Assembly (NCBI GenBank): GCA_018398765.1
Contig: JAHBMJ010000723.1
Span: 1-42,028 of the forward strand
Origin: Chromera velia
Lineage: Eukaryota; Sar; Chromeraceae
Direction: 5' to 3'
Length of the DNA stretch: 42,028 nucleotides
Part shown: positions 22,111-33,889 of the stretch, one piece after another
Layout of the letters: each line of letters begins with the position of its first letter
Numbering within the stretch: position 1 is the stretch's first letter
Notes under the pieces: generated by a model
Databases searched by the model: none
Told to the model about the DNA's origin: nothing
The model's input: only the letters and a program-made list of their open reading frames with translations
Made by a program: the position numbers and the translations under genes

Positions 22111-25100
22111 ATGCAGTCACAAAATCCTTTACCGCCTGGGCATCGCTACGGTTACCCCCCAGGCGGACAGGGTGATCCTAGCGCAGCATCATCGATGATT
22201 CCCCGGACACTCAGCGGAAGGAGTGCGGTTCCTCCATACGACAACTCAGGGGCCATCCCACACCCTCAAGCAGAAGTAGTACCAATGCCACTTGTATCAC
22301 AGCCTTCACAGTCCAGCCACCTGCCTCCCCATAGCCTAATGCAGACTGAGAGCCAAGACCGATCTTATTTCATTTCCCCTCCTGTGCCCTCCCGTTTGCC
22401 CTCTGGAGTAGAGGACGCAGAGATCCGGTCGATGAGGATGAAGGGAATCGACAGATACCCCTCCATGACTTCAGACATACAGCCCATGCACAAAATGCAA
22501 CGCTTACCGTCACAGCGTTCGAGGGTCAGCCTGTTGTGTTAGGGCAAAAGATGAAGTGGGGGCGGGGTTGGTAGGAATGCGCTTCCTGTTTGTGAGAAAA
22601 GGGAGCTAAGAGATCCGCGTGGTTCTGCTGCTATCTGATGATCTGCCCGCCTTCCTTTCCTTCCCTCGTTCACTCGTTTCTTCAAGATCTGATCACTCTG
22701 CACGCCCGTATCCCTGTCTACCCCCTTTTTCTCTTTCCAGATAGTCCCATGAACCTCCCCATCCGAGCAGTGCCGTCGATCCCCCAATCTCTCTCTGCCC
22801 TTTGATTTGCCCCGGATCCTTCCGTGATTTCCTCACAACGTTGATACGCCTCGTTGCTTGCTTGCAGGACAACCACCTCCTTCCGGGAGAGTCTCTTTTT
22901 CTGAACACCCCACAGGGCCACTTCGGTCCTGTGCCTGTCCCGGGTCCCCTCTATTCCTCAGGAGGCATGGCGCGTCTGCACTCCGGGTCCGAGCGGGCCG
23001 CCATGTCAAGCAGTGCGGGGGGGCCACTGCAGCATCAGCAGCCCCACCCCCTGTGGATGCCTCATGGGAGTGGTGGTCATGCCATGGGGATGTCTCATGG
23101 GGAGATGGGAGGGGGCATGTCCGCAAGTAATGGTCCTGTTTCTTTGCTGCATCTGAACTCACAGCAGTCAAGGGGGGCGATGGGTGTCGGGGGCTCCGCT
23201 GCTTCCTCGATGAATGGGGTGGGACAAGTGAAGACGGAGGAACAAGGGGGGGCTCCTGGCGGCACTCGGGAGAGTCGGGTATTTCGTCAGAGACCCGTTG
23301 TCAGACTGACTGCAGAGGAGCAAGCGCAGGCAGAGGAGATTGGAGGGGGGGACAGATCTCTTCTGAGAACGTCCATCAACACTCTGTTTCCCTCCAAGGA
23401 GGCCGCAGGGGATGCACCTTTTCACTACGCGCATCAGCGCATTCCCGTCCACAGTGAACTGTCGCTGTCTGTGCACTCAGCGCATCAGCAGCTTCTGATC
23501 GACTCTGCAGGCATTCAGGGGGGTGGGGGGATGGAAGACGGGGAGGGAGAAGTGGATGGCAGAGAGGGGGCCATGACAGACCGATCGGAGGGCGTGTTGC
23601 CTTATGGAGCGTCTGCCATGTCTATTGCAAGTGGCCTCCCTTCTGCTGCAGCAGTACAGGCCTCTGCCTCTGCGTCTGGTGGGGGTGTTGTGTCCCCCCC
23701 CATGGGGGTGGAGGCTGACGGAGACGGGGCGGGGTTGGCAGGCAGCGAGGCGGGTAGTACGATGTCCCTTCCTGCCGGTTGGTCTGAGAGGGACCAACAG
23801 GAAATACAGGCGCATTTTGATGCCACACTACCGACTCTCCCGAAGCCTGTCGCCACACGGAAATTGAAGGTGAAGAGAGAGGCGTTGCAGTCGGGTCCCA
23901 GAAATCCGTACGCTGCTGCGGATTCTCTTGCGCCTGGTTCTGACCCTAACATTTTTGCCGCATTTAATTTGGGTATATCGGGGGGTCAGGGTGAGATGAA
24001 GGGAGAGGAGGACGAAGGTGACGATGCCATGATGGAGCCCCCCCTTCCCTTTGCAGAAGGAGACGAGAACGGGATGCCATTGCAACAGCAACCGAATCCC
24101 GTGATCGTGAAGACAGAGCCGTGGGACGGGTGTGCGGTTGCGTCAGAAAGCGGGACGGGGAGTGCGGCAGCTGCTGCGTCTGTCTCGTCCTATCTGAGCT
24201 CCTATAAGGCGGGAGGGGCACAGAACGGGGCGGCAGCGGTTCCCTTCGGGCCGGGGTCCGATGCGGGTGGGGGGGAGGGCTCCTCGTCCTCTATCGGCCC
24301 CGGGGGTGCAAATGGGAATGGAATTCGTTTGTTCCTCAACGTGCCCCCTGGCTCCCAGCCTCCTGGTGTGAAGGTTGAACCAGGAGACACAGGCGGCATG
24401 GGGGGCACGGAGACAGAGGCAGACCCGATGGACGAATTCCAGCCGTCCATGGGGGCAGAGATGATGGGAGACCTCTCTCAGGTCCCCAAGAATATTCAGG
24501 TAAGCCTAGGGTTGGGTTGGTCGATCGTCTGTTTGCTTTGTTTAGTGCTGCATGGGTCGTCGATGGGACAGCAAGGGAACTGGAACGGCGACCTTTGAAA
24601 CCATTCTGAAGCCTTGTGCGACCGCGCAACTCCTCTCTCTTTCTTTTTGTATGTAGAGCTACCTTCAGTCCGTGTTCCCTTTGCGGGGTTTGTTGTGCTC
24701 TCTCTCTCTCTTTCTCTCTCTGTCTCTCTGTGTCTCTCTTTCTCTCTCTGTCTTTCACACACGCACACACGCAGAGCAGATTCCTTCCAACACGCTGGAC
24801 TTCTTGAGTACCTCCATGTGCACAGTGCAAACAGGCAGGCCTTGCGTCTTTGCTTGTTTACTCTCTGTGGGTGAACGTTTCGGTTTGGCTGTTGCTCTGT
24901 GTGTGTGTGCAGATTCCTGAGTGGAGTCCGGACATTTCTTTCTCACTCGGAGAGGCGGGAAGAGAACTTCTGCGGAACTATGTACGGAATTCTGGATGTC
25001 AGTGAGTCATGGAGGGAGGCCGTGTGAGGGGGTTCAGAGGAAGGCGAGAGAGACCTGTATCTCTGAATGTGACAGTCCGGTGTGGTTTGGTTTCTTGTCT

Positions 25101-28100
25101 TTCATGTGTCTCGCTTTACTCTTTTCTCGTCGTCTCGAAGAGCCTTACGTTTCTTCTTTCCTCGCCTTTCCTCCTCTTTCCTCAGACATTCCCTCTCTCC
25201 ATCCTTTCCCTCCCTCCCTCCCTCCCTGCCTCTATGCATGAATGCAGCTGGCATGAGAGGCCGCGTGCTGCAGAACACCTCGATTCCCGATCTGCTCAAA
25301 CTCGCTCAGCAGAGGTAGGTAGGGACGTGCTGGGCGGGCTCTTCTGTTTGCACCCCTAAAGGAAAGGAGGGGGGTTGACAGAGAGAGAGAGAGAGAGTTT
25401 GGAAGGGAGAGGAGGAGGGCTTCGAAACGAAAGGAAAGGAAAGAGGGTGGCTTCTTCGATCGGTCTATCTGTCTGTCTGTCTGTCTGTCTTGCGGGATAA
25501 TGTACTCTCGTGTCGTTGGTTGTTTCGATCTTGCTTGCTTGATTCTTCAGTTGATTAATCGTCTGTTCAATTAATATGTTTCTGCCTGCATTGACTGCAC
25601 GCATGCAGTGGTCTTTGGCCCGTGGCAGTGCGCCTCCACTTGGAGCACAAGGGGATTCTGCCAATGTCTCCTCCTCATGCGGAAATGAGGCAGTACAAGA
25701 GTGTACAGGTCTGTCTGCCTTTCTGTGTATCTACAATCTGCATGAGTGTGTGAACGTGCGTGCGTGGGTGGGTGGGTTGTTGTGTGGTGGAGTATACAAG
25801 CGACTTCTTCGCACTCGGAGACAGAGAGAGAGAGCACGGCCGTTCCGTCATCCATCGTCTGATTTTCCCTCATTCTCCTCGTCAAACGGGCATCTATCCG
25901 TCTGTCCCTATATGTATTTCTGTTCTTCTTGTGCTCGATCGTTTGCGTATTTGTTCAGAACAAGAAGAGGCGAGACAGAGCAGCAGAACTGGCAGCCAGA
26001 GGTCCCCAAGTGATCCGCTCTGTCTCTGGGACCCGTCGCACAATCGTATACAGGTACGTGTGTCTGTCAGGCACTTGAACGAACAGCATGTGGTCATTGG
26101 ATCTCATTTGATAGATAGATATGACGTTGAGGTTACCGGTTCGTTGCGCAGAAGACTTTGGGGGCGCCCTGCTCTGTCCGGCTCCCCTTTTCTCTCTCTC
26201 GTTCTCAAAATAAGACAGAGACGCAAGATTGCAAACGATAAAAAAGGCCTGCATGTCTCGCTGGTCTTCTCCAAAAGTCAAAAAATGAGGTTTCAAAGAA
26301 AACAGATGGAGCCAATAAATTGGCCTTGTCTGTCTGTCTGTCTGTCTGAGGAGAGGGAGGTTGTTGTTTGTCTTCAAAGGAAGGACTTCGTTGCTGGATG
26401 TCGTGACGCGACGCCCCATGCTCTTCCTTCCTTCCTTCCTTCCTTCCTCGTCCATTCATTCTCACACTGACACTGCTTGCCTGCCTGTCTGACTGCCTGC
26501 AGAGACGGCATGAGTCTGAAACTGGGTGGAGAGGGGAGACGGCAACTGCTTAAGGCCCTGAGAGACTTCCATGACTACCACAAGGATCAGATGGTCGGTC
26601 GGGTTATTGATTGTCTGTTTTCTTGGGATGGTTTCGGGGGTCTTTGCATATTCTTGACGAATTGTCGAGGGTGTCGTTCTGGGAATGGTGTTTTGTCATG
26701 TTTTTTTTCTTTTCCGTGTGTCTTCATGTTAACGTCAACTGCATTTCGTACTAATCGTGAAATGACTGATTGCAGGAGAAGTGTCTGACCTTGAACAACA
26801 TGAAGTATGGAGAGCTGAGGAACGCAACACTTCCACTGGTCAGTCGGCCTTTCTGCGCTCGGCCTCAACTCCACACTCATTCCTTTTTTTTTTTTTGACA
26901 GTCTCTTCTGTCCCTGGACTAAAAAAACAAACGGAAGTGGACAAACATCGAGAGAAGAGGGGGTGTCGACTTTTCTCTCGTCCTCTCATGCGACTTCTCT
27001 ACGGCGTTCGTGTCTCTCTCATTTCCCTTCTTCCTTCCTTCCTCTCTGTCTTCCTTCTTCCTTTTCGTCTTTGTTCAAACTGGCTTCTTTTCACCTGTCC
27101 TTCCTGTCTGTGCAGCTTTTGCGCATGGCCTACGTGTGTGGTTTGTGGGGTGTGGCCGTTGACCTTCACTTCGATTACGTCGAGAGGACGGGCGCAAAGC
27201 CGGAAGGGGGAGAGGGCGCAGATGGAGAAGGAGGAGCAGAGGGAGGACGAAGAGGGAGTGCAGCCTCCTCTGCCTTCCGTTCTGCCAAACGGGAGGACGT
27301 TAAAGGGGAACAGCAGGGCAACTCCGCCCCTGTATACGGCTCTGTAGGCGCACCCTCAGGTCTCGCACCAGAGCACCTTCCCACCATTCACGAGATTCTG
27401 CGCAGACAGCGAGGAGACATCGCACCACAACAGCAGTCAATGCAGGCTGCTGCAAGTTCGAGCTCTAGTTCTTCGAGTGCTGCTGCACCCCCCGCACCTC
27501 CAACGATACCTGAGCACACCCCATTCGGCATTCCTATTGCTCCCACCTCCCCCGCTCTCTCTGCCCCCCCCGCTTCCCGGTCGACCCTCTTTGCACCCGC
27601 GCCCTCTGCATTCGGGCCCCAACAGCATCAGCAGCAACAGGGGGCAGATCCTCAGCAGATACCCGTGCACGCATACAGACCTCCTGGGTCATCTGCCTCT
27701 GCTGTGCCCGGGGCTGCTGCTTCCAGTTTTTTCTCTGCCACTGCAGCCCCGGTCTCCAAGTCGAAACTGGAGTCGTTGTGGAAACCCCAGAGGCAGCCTG
27801 CAGGGTCCTCGAGCCAGCAGCGTGCGCAGAGTGCGCAAGCGGATAGAAGGGGACAACCTTTGTATGTTCTCGACCCTCATCAGCAACAGTTCATTGTACA
27901 ACAGCCGCACGCTGCAGCTGCCTCTTCTGTACCAGTCGGAAGCCCGCAGCGGGCACCTGGGGGCGTGGGGATTTTTCCCTTTACGGCAGGACCCTCCGCT
28001 TCTGCGTCCCACCCGCAGCAGCAGCAAGGAGAGCAGGGAGGAGGTGTGAGTCCTGGAGGAATGCCTCTCGGCTTGAGTCGTGACGACAGCCAAATGAGGT

Positions 28101-28729
28101 CAACAGACAGGACAAGCACAGTGCAACCGCTCGGTCCCCTACAGCCCATAATGAGTGGGCAGAGTCTCACGGGCTTCGGCATGTCTCGGAATGGGATTTC
28201 AACCGACAGCCGAATGCTCAGCATCGGGGCGGGTGGGGGGGCTCCGCCCCTCAGCCGTCTCCCTAGTGGCTCTTCCCAGGTGGGCGCGCCTCTGAGAGGG
28301 CCCTCCTCTGATAGCTTCATGGGGGTGCATGGGGTGTCTGGTCCTGGGGGGTTCCTCCCTGTTCCTAGGATTGAGTCGAGGACGACCTCCGGCCCCTTTC
28401 CCTTGGGGCAGCAGTTCTCTTACGGAGGGAATTCAGATGTGATGATGAGAGGGAATTCAGGAGCGATGCTCAGCATGGACAGAGGAGGAGACGGGTTGGG
28501 GATGGGCCTGGGGTTGGGATTGGGAGGGTATCACCAGCAGAACTCAGTAGGCAGTGCGGGGGGACTTCAATGGCTGCATTCGGGTGGTGCAGGGCCAATG
28601 CAGCTGAGCAGTCTAGATAGATCTGGGAGTCAGCAGAGAGGAGGAGGAACTGGGGAGAGGGCGGGGGCAGAGGGAGACGAAACCATGGTGGCTCCTCCTG
28701 CCCTCACTCGGACTGTCGCGCGCGTATGA
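22111..28729 (+). CDS. Large multi-exon Q/S/G-rich protein with a duplicated unknown module; probable nuclear regulator
   Basis: Family not recognised. Exons: 22111-22524, 22868-24499, possibly 24777-24824, 24913-24997, 25248-25314, 25609-25708, 25959-26053, 26503-26593, 26776-26838, 27116-28729. Phase is continuous at every junction, giving about 1,390 residues. ATG 22111 starts a Pro/Gln/Ser-rich region. Exon 2 is Gly/Met/Ala-rich and has three SUMO-type psi-K-x-E sites: VKTE at 23228 and 24107, VKVE at 24368. The small exons encode a compact conserved-looking core in which a unit occurs twice: GEAGRELLRN...GLWPVAVRLH and GGEGRRQLLKAL...GLWGVAVDLH, with a Lys/Arg-rich KKRRDRAAEL segment between. 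The last exon is Gln/Ser/Ala-rich, with polyQ and polyS. The layout resembles transcription or chromatin regulators, but no known DNA-binding domain is visible. Most acceptors read TGCAG. Confidence 0.75.
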
Positions 28730-29158
28730 GGAAAATGAAAAGGGGGGAAAGAGGAGGGTGAAGTTGTTGAAGGTATGAGTGCGCAGTTACGCAGAAGAAA
28801 AGTTTCATCCGACAGATGTTCTTTCGTTGGTTGTCCGTCCGTTCCTTGTACAGGCAGGAAGAGAAGAGAGACTTATCTTCATAGGTCTCCTCACCCCATC
28901 CGAGCATTCAATGAACTGAACGAGCGGACGGCACGTTTTGTTGACTACTTGTCTAACTGACTTAGTGGAGGGATCGATCGCTGCATACTGAAAGACGGGA
29001 AGGACCGACTGTCCGTTGTGCTGGGGGAGGTGAGGTGAGATGGGCCAATGGGGGGCGGGGGGATGAGTCTTAGTTCTGGACTTGGAGATGCGGCCGGGAG
29101 GGGATCGAGCGATTGATTCAGAAGGCCTGCAGGCAATGAGGGAGGGAGGCAGATGCAT
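28730..29158. other. Downstream flank of the Q/S-rich gene, no firm gene
   Basis: Probably 3' UTR and spacer. A short + frame (to 28960) reads IRAFNELNERTARFVDYL near its end, which looks protein-like, but I find no matching splice context and leave it uncalled. Confidence 0.45.
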
Positions 29159-29275
29159 NNNNNNNNNNNNNNNNNNNNNNNNNNNNNNNNNNNNNNNNNN
29201 NNNNNNNNNNNNNNNNNNNNNNNNNNNNNNNNNNNNNNNNNNNNNNNNNNNNNNNNNNNNNNNNNNNNNNNNNNN
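29159..29275. other. Assembly gap (117 N) followed by poly-G
   Basis: 117 undetermined bases followed directly by 16 G residues (29276-29291), suggesting a G-rich or otherwise hard-to-sequence tract. Reading frames crossing it are meaningless. Confidence 0.99.
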
Positions 29276-29291
29276 GGGGGGGGGGGGGGGG

Positions 29292-29908
29292 ACTGGTAGC
29301 GGCAAATGGAAAGAGAAGGAACGGAAGGAAGAAGGGAGCGCAGAAGAACACCCGTAGTAGCTAGTGGGGTGGGTGGGGTTTGGGAAGGAGTGTTCTCGCC
29401 GTCTTTCTTTCTTTCTTTCCACCCCCTTTTTGGATTTTGTGCGTGCGTCAACCAGACACACGGATGGAGAAAGTAAGTGCGTCCTGTTCTCTCTCTTTTG
29501 GAGAGTTAAGGCAGTTCCCCCCCCTTCCTCCCTTCCTTCCTTCCTTCCTTCCTTCTTCACTCTCTCCTTCTGCTCTCCTCCCTCCATCAAACTTGCCTTT
29601 CAATTTCAAGATGCTTCGAGGCTTTCTGCTTCATTCATTCATTCGTTTTCCCCACTGCAACGCTTCATTCATTCATGCGTGGCCTTCCTCCGGCCCTCTC
29701 TGTTTGTCCTTTGTGACTGATTCGTCTGGACTGTCTTTTCTTTCTTTCTGTGCCTCTTTGTCGTGAATGTCCTCCCTCCTTCGTTTCGATTTTATTATAA
29801 TAACCCACAGAGAGAAGAAAATTTCTCTGCTGCGCGTGTATCCCCCCCCCCCTCCCCCCCCCAATGCTCGCTTGCAGTCACGCAGTTGTTCGTGAGAGAA
29901 TTCATGGG

Positions 29909-29947
<39 letters not shown>

Positions 29948-31110
29948 GTGTGTGTGTGTATGTATGTGTGTGTGTGTGTGTGTGTGCGTGTGTATGAACG
30001 CGGATGCATGTGTCATTGGATGTATGATGACCATGGCCGACGGCTGGAAAGATCGACCGATCGATTGAGGGAATGAATCATTTGTCGGTTCATCAGACGA
30101 TCGATCGGTTGATTGATTGACCGATTGATTGATTGACTGTGCTTTGCTCTTACTTACCCGTCTGCTTTCTTCTTCTTGTCCGTTGAAAGTTCTCCCCTTC
30201 CTCTTTTTTCCCCTTCATTTGTGTTTCATCTTCTCTTCTCACACTCTCTCCCTCAGCTCTTCAGGCTGTCGGTCCGTGCTGAGGTGTCTCTGACGGTGTC
30301 GACGTTCGTGAAGACTGTGTCAGAGGGGGCCTTTTGGACAAAAAACCAGATAGACAACTGGACGGACGGACGGACAGATCGACAAACGGTTTCTTGTCTG
30401 TGCCTGTCTCTTTCTCTCTCTTTTCACTCGAGAGGTCTTCTAGCTGTCTTCCTGTTGGGCTGTTGCCGGGTGGGGGGCTGAACAGACGACCAAGGAAAGG
30501 CAAGAGGATAGAGGAAAATCCGCATTCATCCATCTAGACTGTTGTTCAGTCTACGTGCTTTAAAAGGATGTTTGTTTCTTTCAACCAATCGTGCGTTGAT
30601 ACGAACGTCCGTCGTACGGGGGTGGAGCGAGCGAATGTGAAGGGGGGGGGGGAATGAGGGACAACGCAAGATCGAAGAGGGAGTGCATGGGGAGGGGCGG
30701 GAGTTCCCCACATTGGTACGTTGGCTGTCTGGCCGGTTGGAGAATGAATTGATTGATTGATCGGTCGATTCACTGCATGTGTATGAGGGGCAACTGGACC
30801 ATACCAAGAAGCGTGCAGCTGTTCGCGTTGGTGCCTCACTTCAATGAATGACTGAGTGAACGGACGGAGACTCTCGCTGAGACTGATGCGAGGCCATCTT
30901 TCTTCCACCACAGTGAAATACTCTTGTATTTTTCTTCCCTGAATTCTCCCAAGTCTTAATATTGGGCCCTCGGTCCATTGATGTTTCTTCCTAGCTTCCT
31001 TGAAAGCTCCTTCCCCCTCTGTCGTCTACTAAAAAGTGGTAGTGAGATGATGAATCATTAATGATCACTGACGAACACAGAGATCCACTGAGATTCGGTG
31101 AGAGCCGGAT
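29292..31110. other. Microsatellite-rich stretch, no gene firmly recognised
   Basis: Contains (CTTT)n, (CCTT)n (about 29540), C-rich runs (about 29842-29862), a (GT)n/(GTAT)n tract (29911-29995) and GATT/GATC words (30045-30140). One candidate exon follows CTCCCTCAG near 30255 and reads LSVRAEVSLTVSTFVKTV, but no partner exon was found. G-run near 30641. Confidence 0.55.
29911..29995. repeat. (GT)n microsatellite with GTAT interruptions
   Basis: GT dinucleotides interrupted twice by TATGTATG, just 3' of a C-rich stretch. Confidence 0.9.
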
Positions 31111-31119
31111 TCGGCGGGG

Positions 31120-32720
31120 TCTAATTAAGGCGGCGACGTTAACCTGTGAAATTTTAGTATGGTTTGTTCTAGCTTTACTTATCATGTGAACTAGCGTGTG
31201 AAGAAAAATAATTTTAAAAAAAGAAAAAAAAAACTAGACGTTTCCAGATTTTATTTATTATTTTTTTTTTTTATCACTGTGTGTCGCCTAGCAACTTCTC
31301 AGACAAAACAAATCTTTTTTTACTACTATTGAACATGGTGTTTCTTTTAGCTCGGTTCGACTCTATAGCTATCAGCGGTGGCCGGCCCACCCGGACTAAC
31401 TTTTTATTCTGTATAGGGGCGCAGAGCGAATTAAAATTGAATTCCTGCGATGTCACACTCCCGCATAATATAAAGTACTTCATGGGGTTAAAAATCGCTC
31501 ACCCCCTGTTTTTAGCACTTAAAAATGGCTCCGGCATACCAAAAATAATTTTTGTAGAGGTTTTTTCCAGGGTCTAGTGGGTATGCAGTATTGAAACCTT
31601 CTTCAGTGTCTCAGAATTAAAGGTCGGGCTTGATACATGCAGCGTGTGCCTGCATGCAGGGTCAAGGGGCTGCGCTCATACGTACGCCCCCAGGTCGTCA
31701 CTGTGCCGGCCGCTGCGTACGCCGGCCGCCCTCGGGTGCTCATGATATATACCCCCGGGTCGCTCAATAAACTTTCAAAAACGAGCTGGGGGCAGTGCCC
31801 GGCTGCCCGTTAGGGTTGACCTGGGGGTGCCCCCTGGCCCCCAGCTACTTTAGACAACATGCTTTTTAGACCCCTAATAACCCCCAAATACCCCCAGACT
31901 TTTTTTTTCCCTTAGCCGACCCTTAGCCGACGCTCAGAGTAGATACTCAAAGAAGGGGTTTGCAGGCTGCTTTGCAGGTCAAAAAAAGATTTTTGAAAAG
32001 ATAAATATTGTCACCCTATAAAATATGCCCAAAAAGTGTACTTGTATATAGATTTGTATATACTTATATATACCTATTACTATATCAATGTCAGTAGATG
32101 TCAGTCTTTTATATACTAGAGTGAAAATAACATGAATGCAATAGTGTGCCAATGCGGCGTGCCGTCGCGTTTGACTTGTAGCAGGTAGATGCAGGTAGAC
32201 AGTCTAAGACAGAAGAGTCGGGAGCATCGTGCGCGATACAGAATGGATATCTCCAACCGGCTCCATCCATGCACATCCATGCAAACTAATTCAGACTTAA
32301 TACACATTGTTGCTTGAACAATCTTAGCAGGCTGAAGTGAGCTCTGTATGGACAGACAATGCATGACTGACACTCTTTATGGGTGGAGGCAAGAAGGAAT
32401 GAATCAACTAAATGAGTGAAGTGGCCGGAGCGGGGCCATAGGAGGTGTATTGAAATTAACAATAATTTCACTACTAGACAGGTAAAAATTCATATAAATT
32501 CATATGAATTTTTACATATTTTTTAAAAAAGAAGATATTGGAAGCTCAAACTAGTTCAAACTCTAGCTCAAACATTTAACAATCAATCAATCTTTTAATA
32601 TCCCTAATCTGAGCTTCTTACTCTTTAGAGCGTTTTTTTTTAATTACAAAAACACGTTAATACTATGATAATGCTTTTTTTTTTAGTTTTTCTTAACATT
32701 CGTTCATATATATTTATATA
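31120..32720. other. AT-rich island with an inner GC-rich stretch (31620-31850)
   Basis: Mostly AT-rich, stop-dense sequence. Homopolymer A and T runs lie at 31200-31275. A 98-codon + frame at 31281-31577 has no recognisable motif and I do not call it. The inner GC-rich part carries direct GCCGGCCGC repeats (about 31708-31731), a TATATA, an AATAAA (about 31766) and a strong hairpin. The right limit coincides with the 3' end of the LINE fragment. No gene recognised. Confidence 0.6.
31784..31846. other. GC-rich hairpin, 10-bp perfect stem
   Basis: AGCTGGGGGC (31784-31793) pairs with GCCCCCAGCT (31837-31846) around a 43-nt loop that contains further G and C runs. An AATAAA lies just upstream at about 31766. 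Function unknown; the TATA, AATAAA and hairpin order recalls an LTR or a 3' end signal. Confidence 0.6.
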
Positions 32721-33590
32721 AATTAAGGCGGTTAAAGCCGGACTCGGAGAGCCACCACTCAGACTCTGGCCAACCACGGAGCATGACATGCAATGTTGGT
32801 TTGTTAACCTAGCGCACTGATTTATTTACACATGACAACACGGACTCACGCCAATTTGGCTATACACTCCTCAACCCCCCTCATGCCCGCCAGAGGCTGG
32901 AACGACGATATAAGAGCGATCATCTCTCGGACTTTCTTTTCATTCTCCCCCACTCCTCTACCAGCTGAGGCAGCCACCCATTGCGCAATTTCCACCCGTT
33001 TCTCAATGGGCGCGCGCTCCTTTATTCTGCTGGTGATTTCGTCAAGCTTCTGTCTGTCCCTCTCTGTGTCCGCACATTCCGTGAGCAGGTGGATCTCATC
33101 ACAAACTTTTCTGCCAGAGCAAGCCGAGCAGGTCTTCTCTAGCTCCCCCCGCTGCACATCACCACCCGTCATCGCTCTCAGGAGAGGGCGGATGTTTGCA
33201 GAGGATTTAAGAAGACAAGGGGACAGCGTGCGTATGTGCAGATCGTTTCCTGTGTCTGACGGACGTGACTGCCATTTCCTTTCTGCAAGAAGGAGCATGG
33301 AGAGCCTCTGTCTGGAAGGGTTCTCTCTTTGGAAATCAGTGAGGGCAGCACGGGGATGGAAGATTCTGTCTCTATTCCTGCTGCCTTCCTGCCTTCTAGC
33401 CCATTCCCCAAGCCATTGGTTCGTTTGGATCTTGCGACACATCTCTTTCCGTTTGTATTTGCCTTTCTTTTTTGGCTTTTCTTGACGTGGCTCATCTGTG
33501 TCTGCCAGGAGAGAATTGTCAAGGGGCACAGCCCCCATACAGCCGTGGGCAAGGCGCGTTCTATACATTTGAGAGACTGAAAGAAGCTGG
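32721..33590 (-). mobile_element. Non-LTR (LINE-like) retrotransposon, 5'-truncated 3' end with 3' UTR
   Basis: The - strand frame ending at stop 32846 reads like the tail of a LINE reverse-transcriptase polyprotein: a Trp pair (WLGEWARR), SRQRLSMLLLAERKW, then a zinc-knuckle-like C-x2-C...H-x5-C (33130 to 33074), as in domains downstream of RT/RNase H in many LINEs. The RT core itself is not present. The 5' side is cut off by AGAGACTGAAA repeats and a (CA)n tract near 33600. The roughly 120 bp after the stop (32845 to 32721) is the 3' UTR, supported by a second copy at 40745-40980 that matches across both the last codons and this tail. The 3' end is near AACCGCCTTAATT. This copy cannot move by itself. 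Confidence 0.7.
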
Positions 33591-33623
33591 CTATAAGAGA
33601 CTGAAATTTTGAGAGACTGAAAG

Positions 33624-33629
33624 ACACAC

Positions 33630-33670
<41 letters not shown>

Positions 33671-33682
33671 CACACACACACG

Positions 33683-33724
<42 letters not shown>
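33624..33724. repeat. (CA)n microsatellite
   Basis: About 100 bp of CA dinucleotides with GC interruptions, at the 5' truncation side of the LINE fragment. Confidence 0.92.
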
Positions 33725-33726
<2 letters not shown>

Positions 33727-33889
33727 CCCACGCGGGCACACAAAATGAAACTGTGTCACAACAGCCTGCTCCCTGGCTGCCATCGACTTTTCCTCCTCCC
33801 ACCCTTCCTCCCGCTCTGGCTCAAAATTGAATTCAGAGAGAACGCCCGCGACGATCGATTTTCAAAAGCTCCCTCAACATAGAATCGAA

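Noticed and set aside
28775-28960. 61-codon frame ending ARFVDYLSN downstream of the Q/S-rich gene
   Set aside because: Protein-like at its end, but no acceptor or start that fits; could be chance in the 3' flank.
31281-31577. 98-codon + strand frame in the AT island
   Set aside because: No motif, no splice or promoter context, composition like its flanks.
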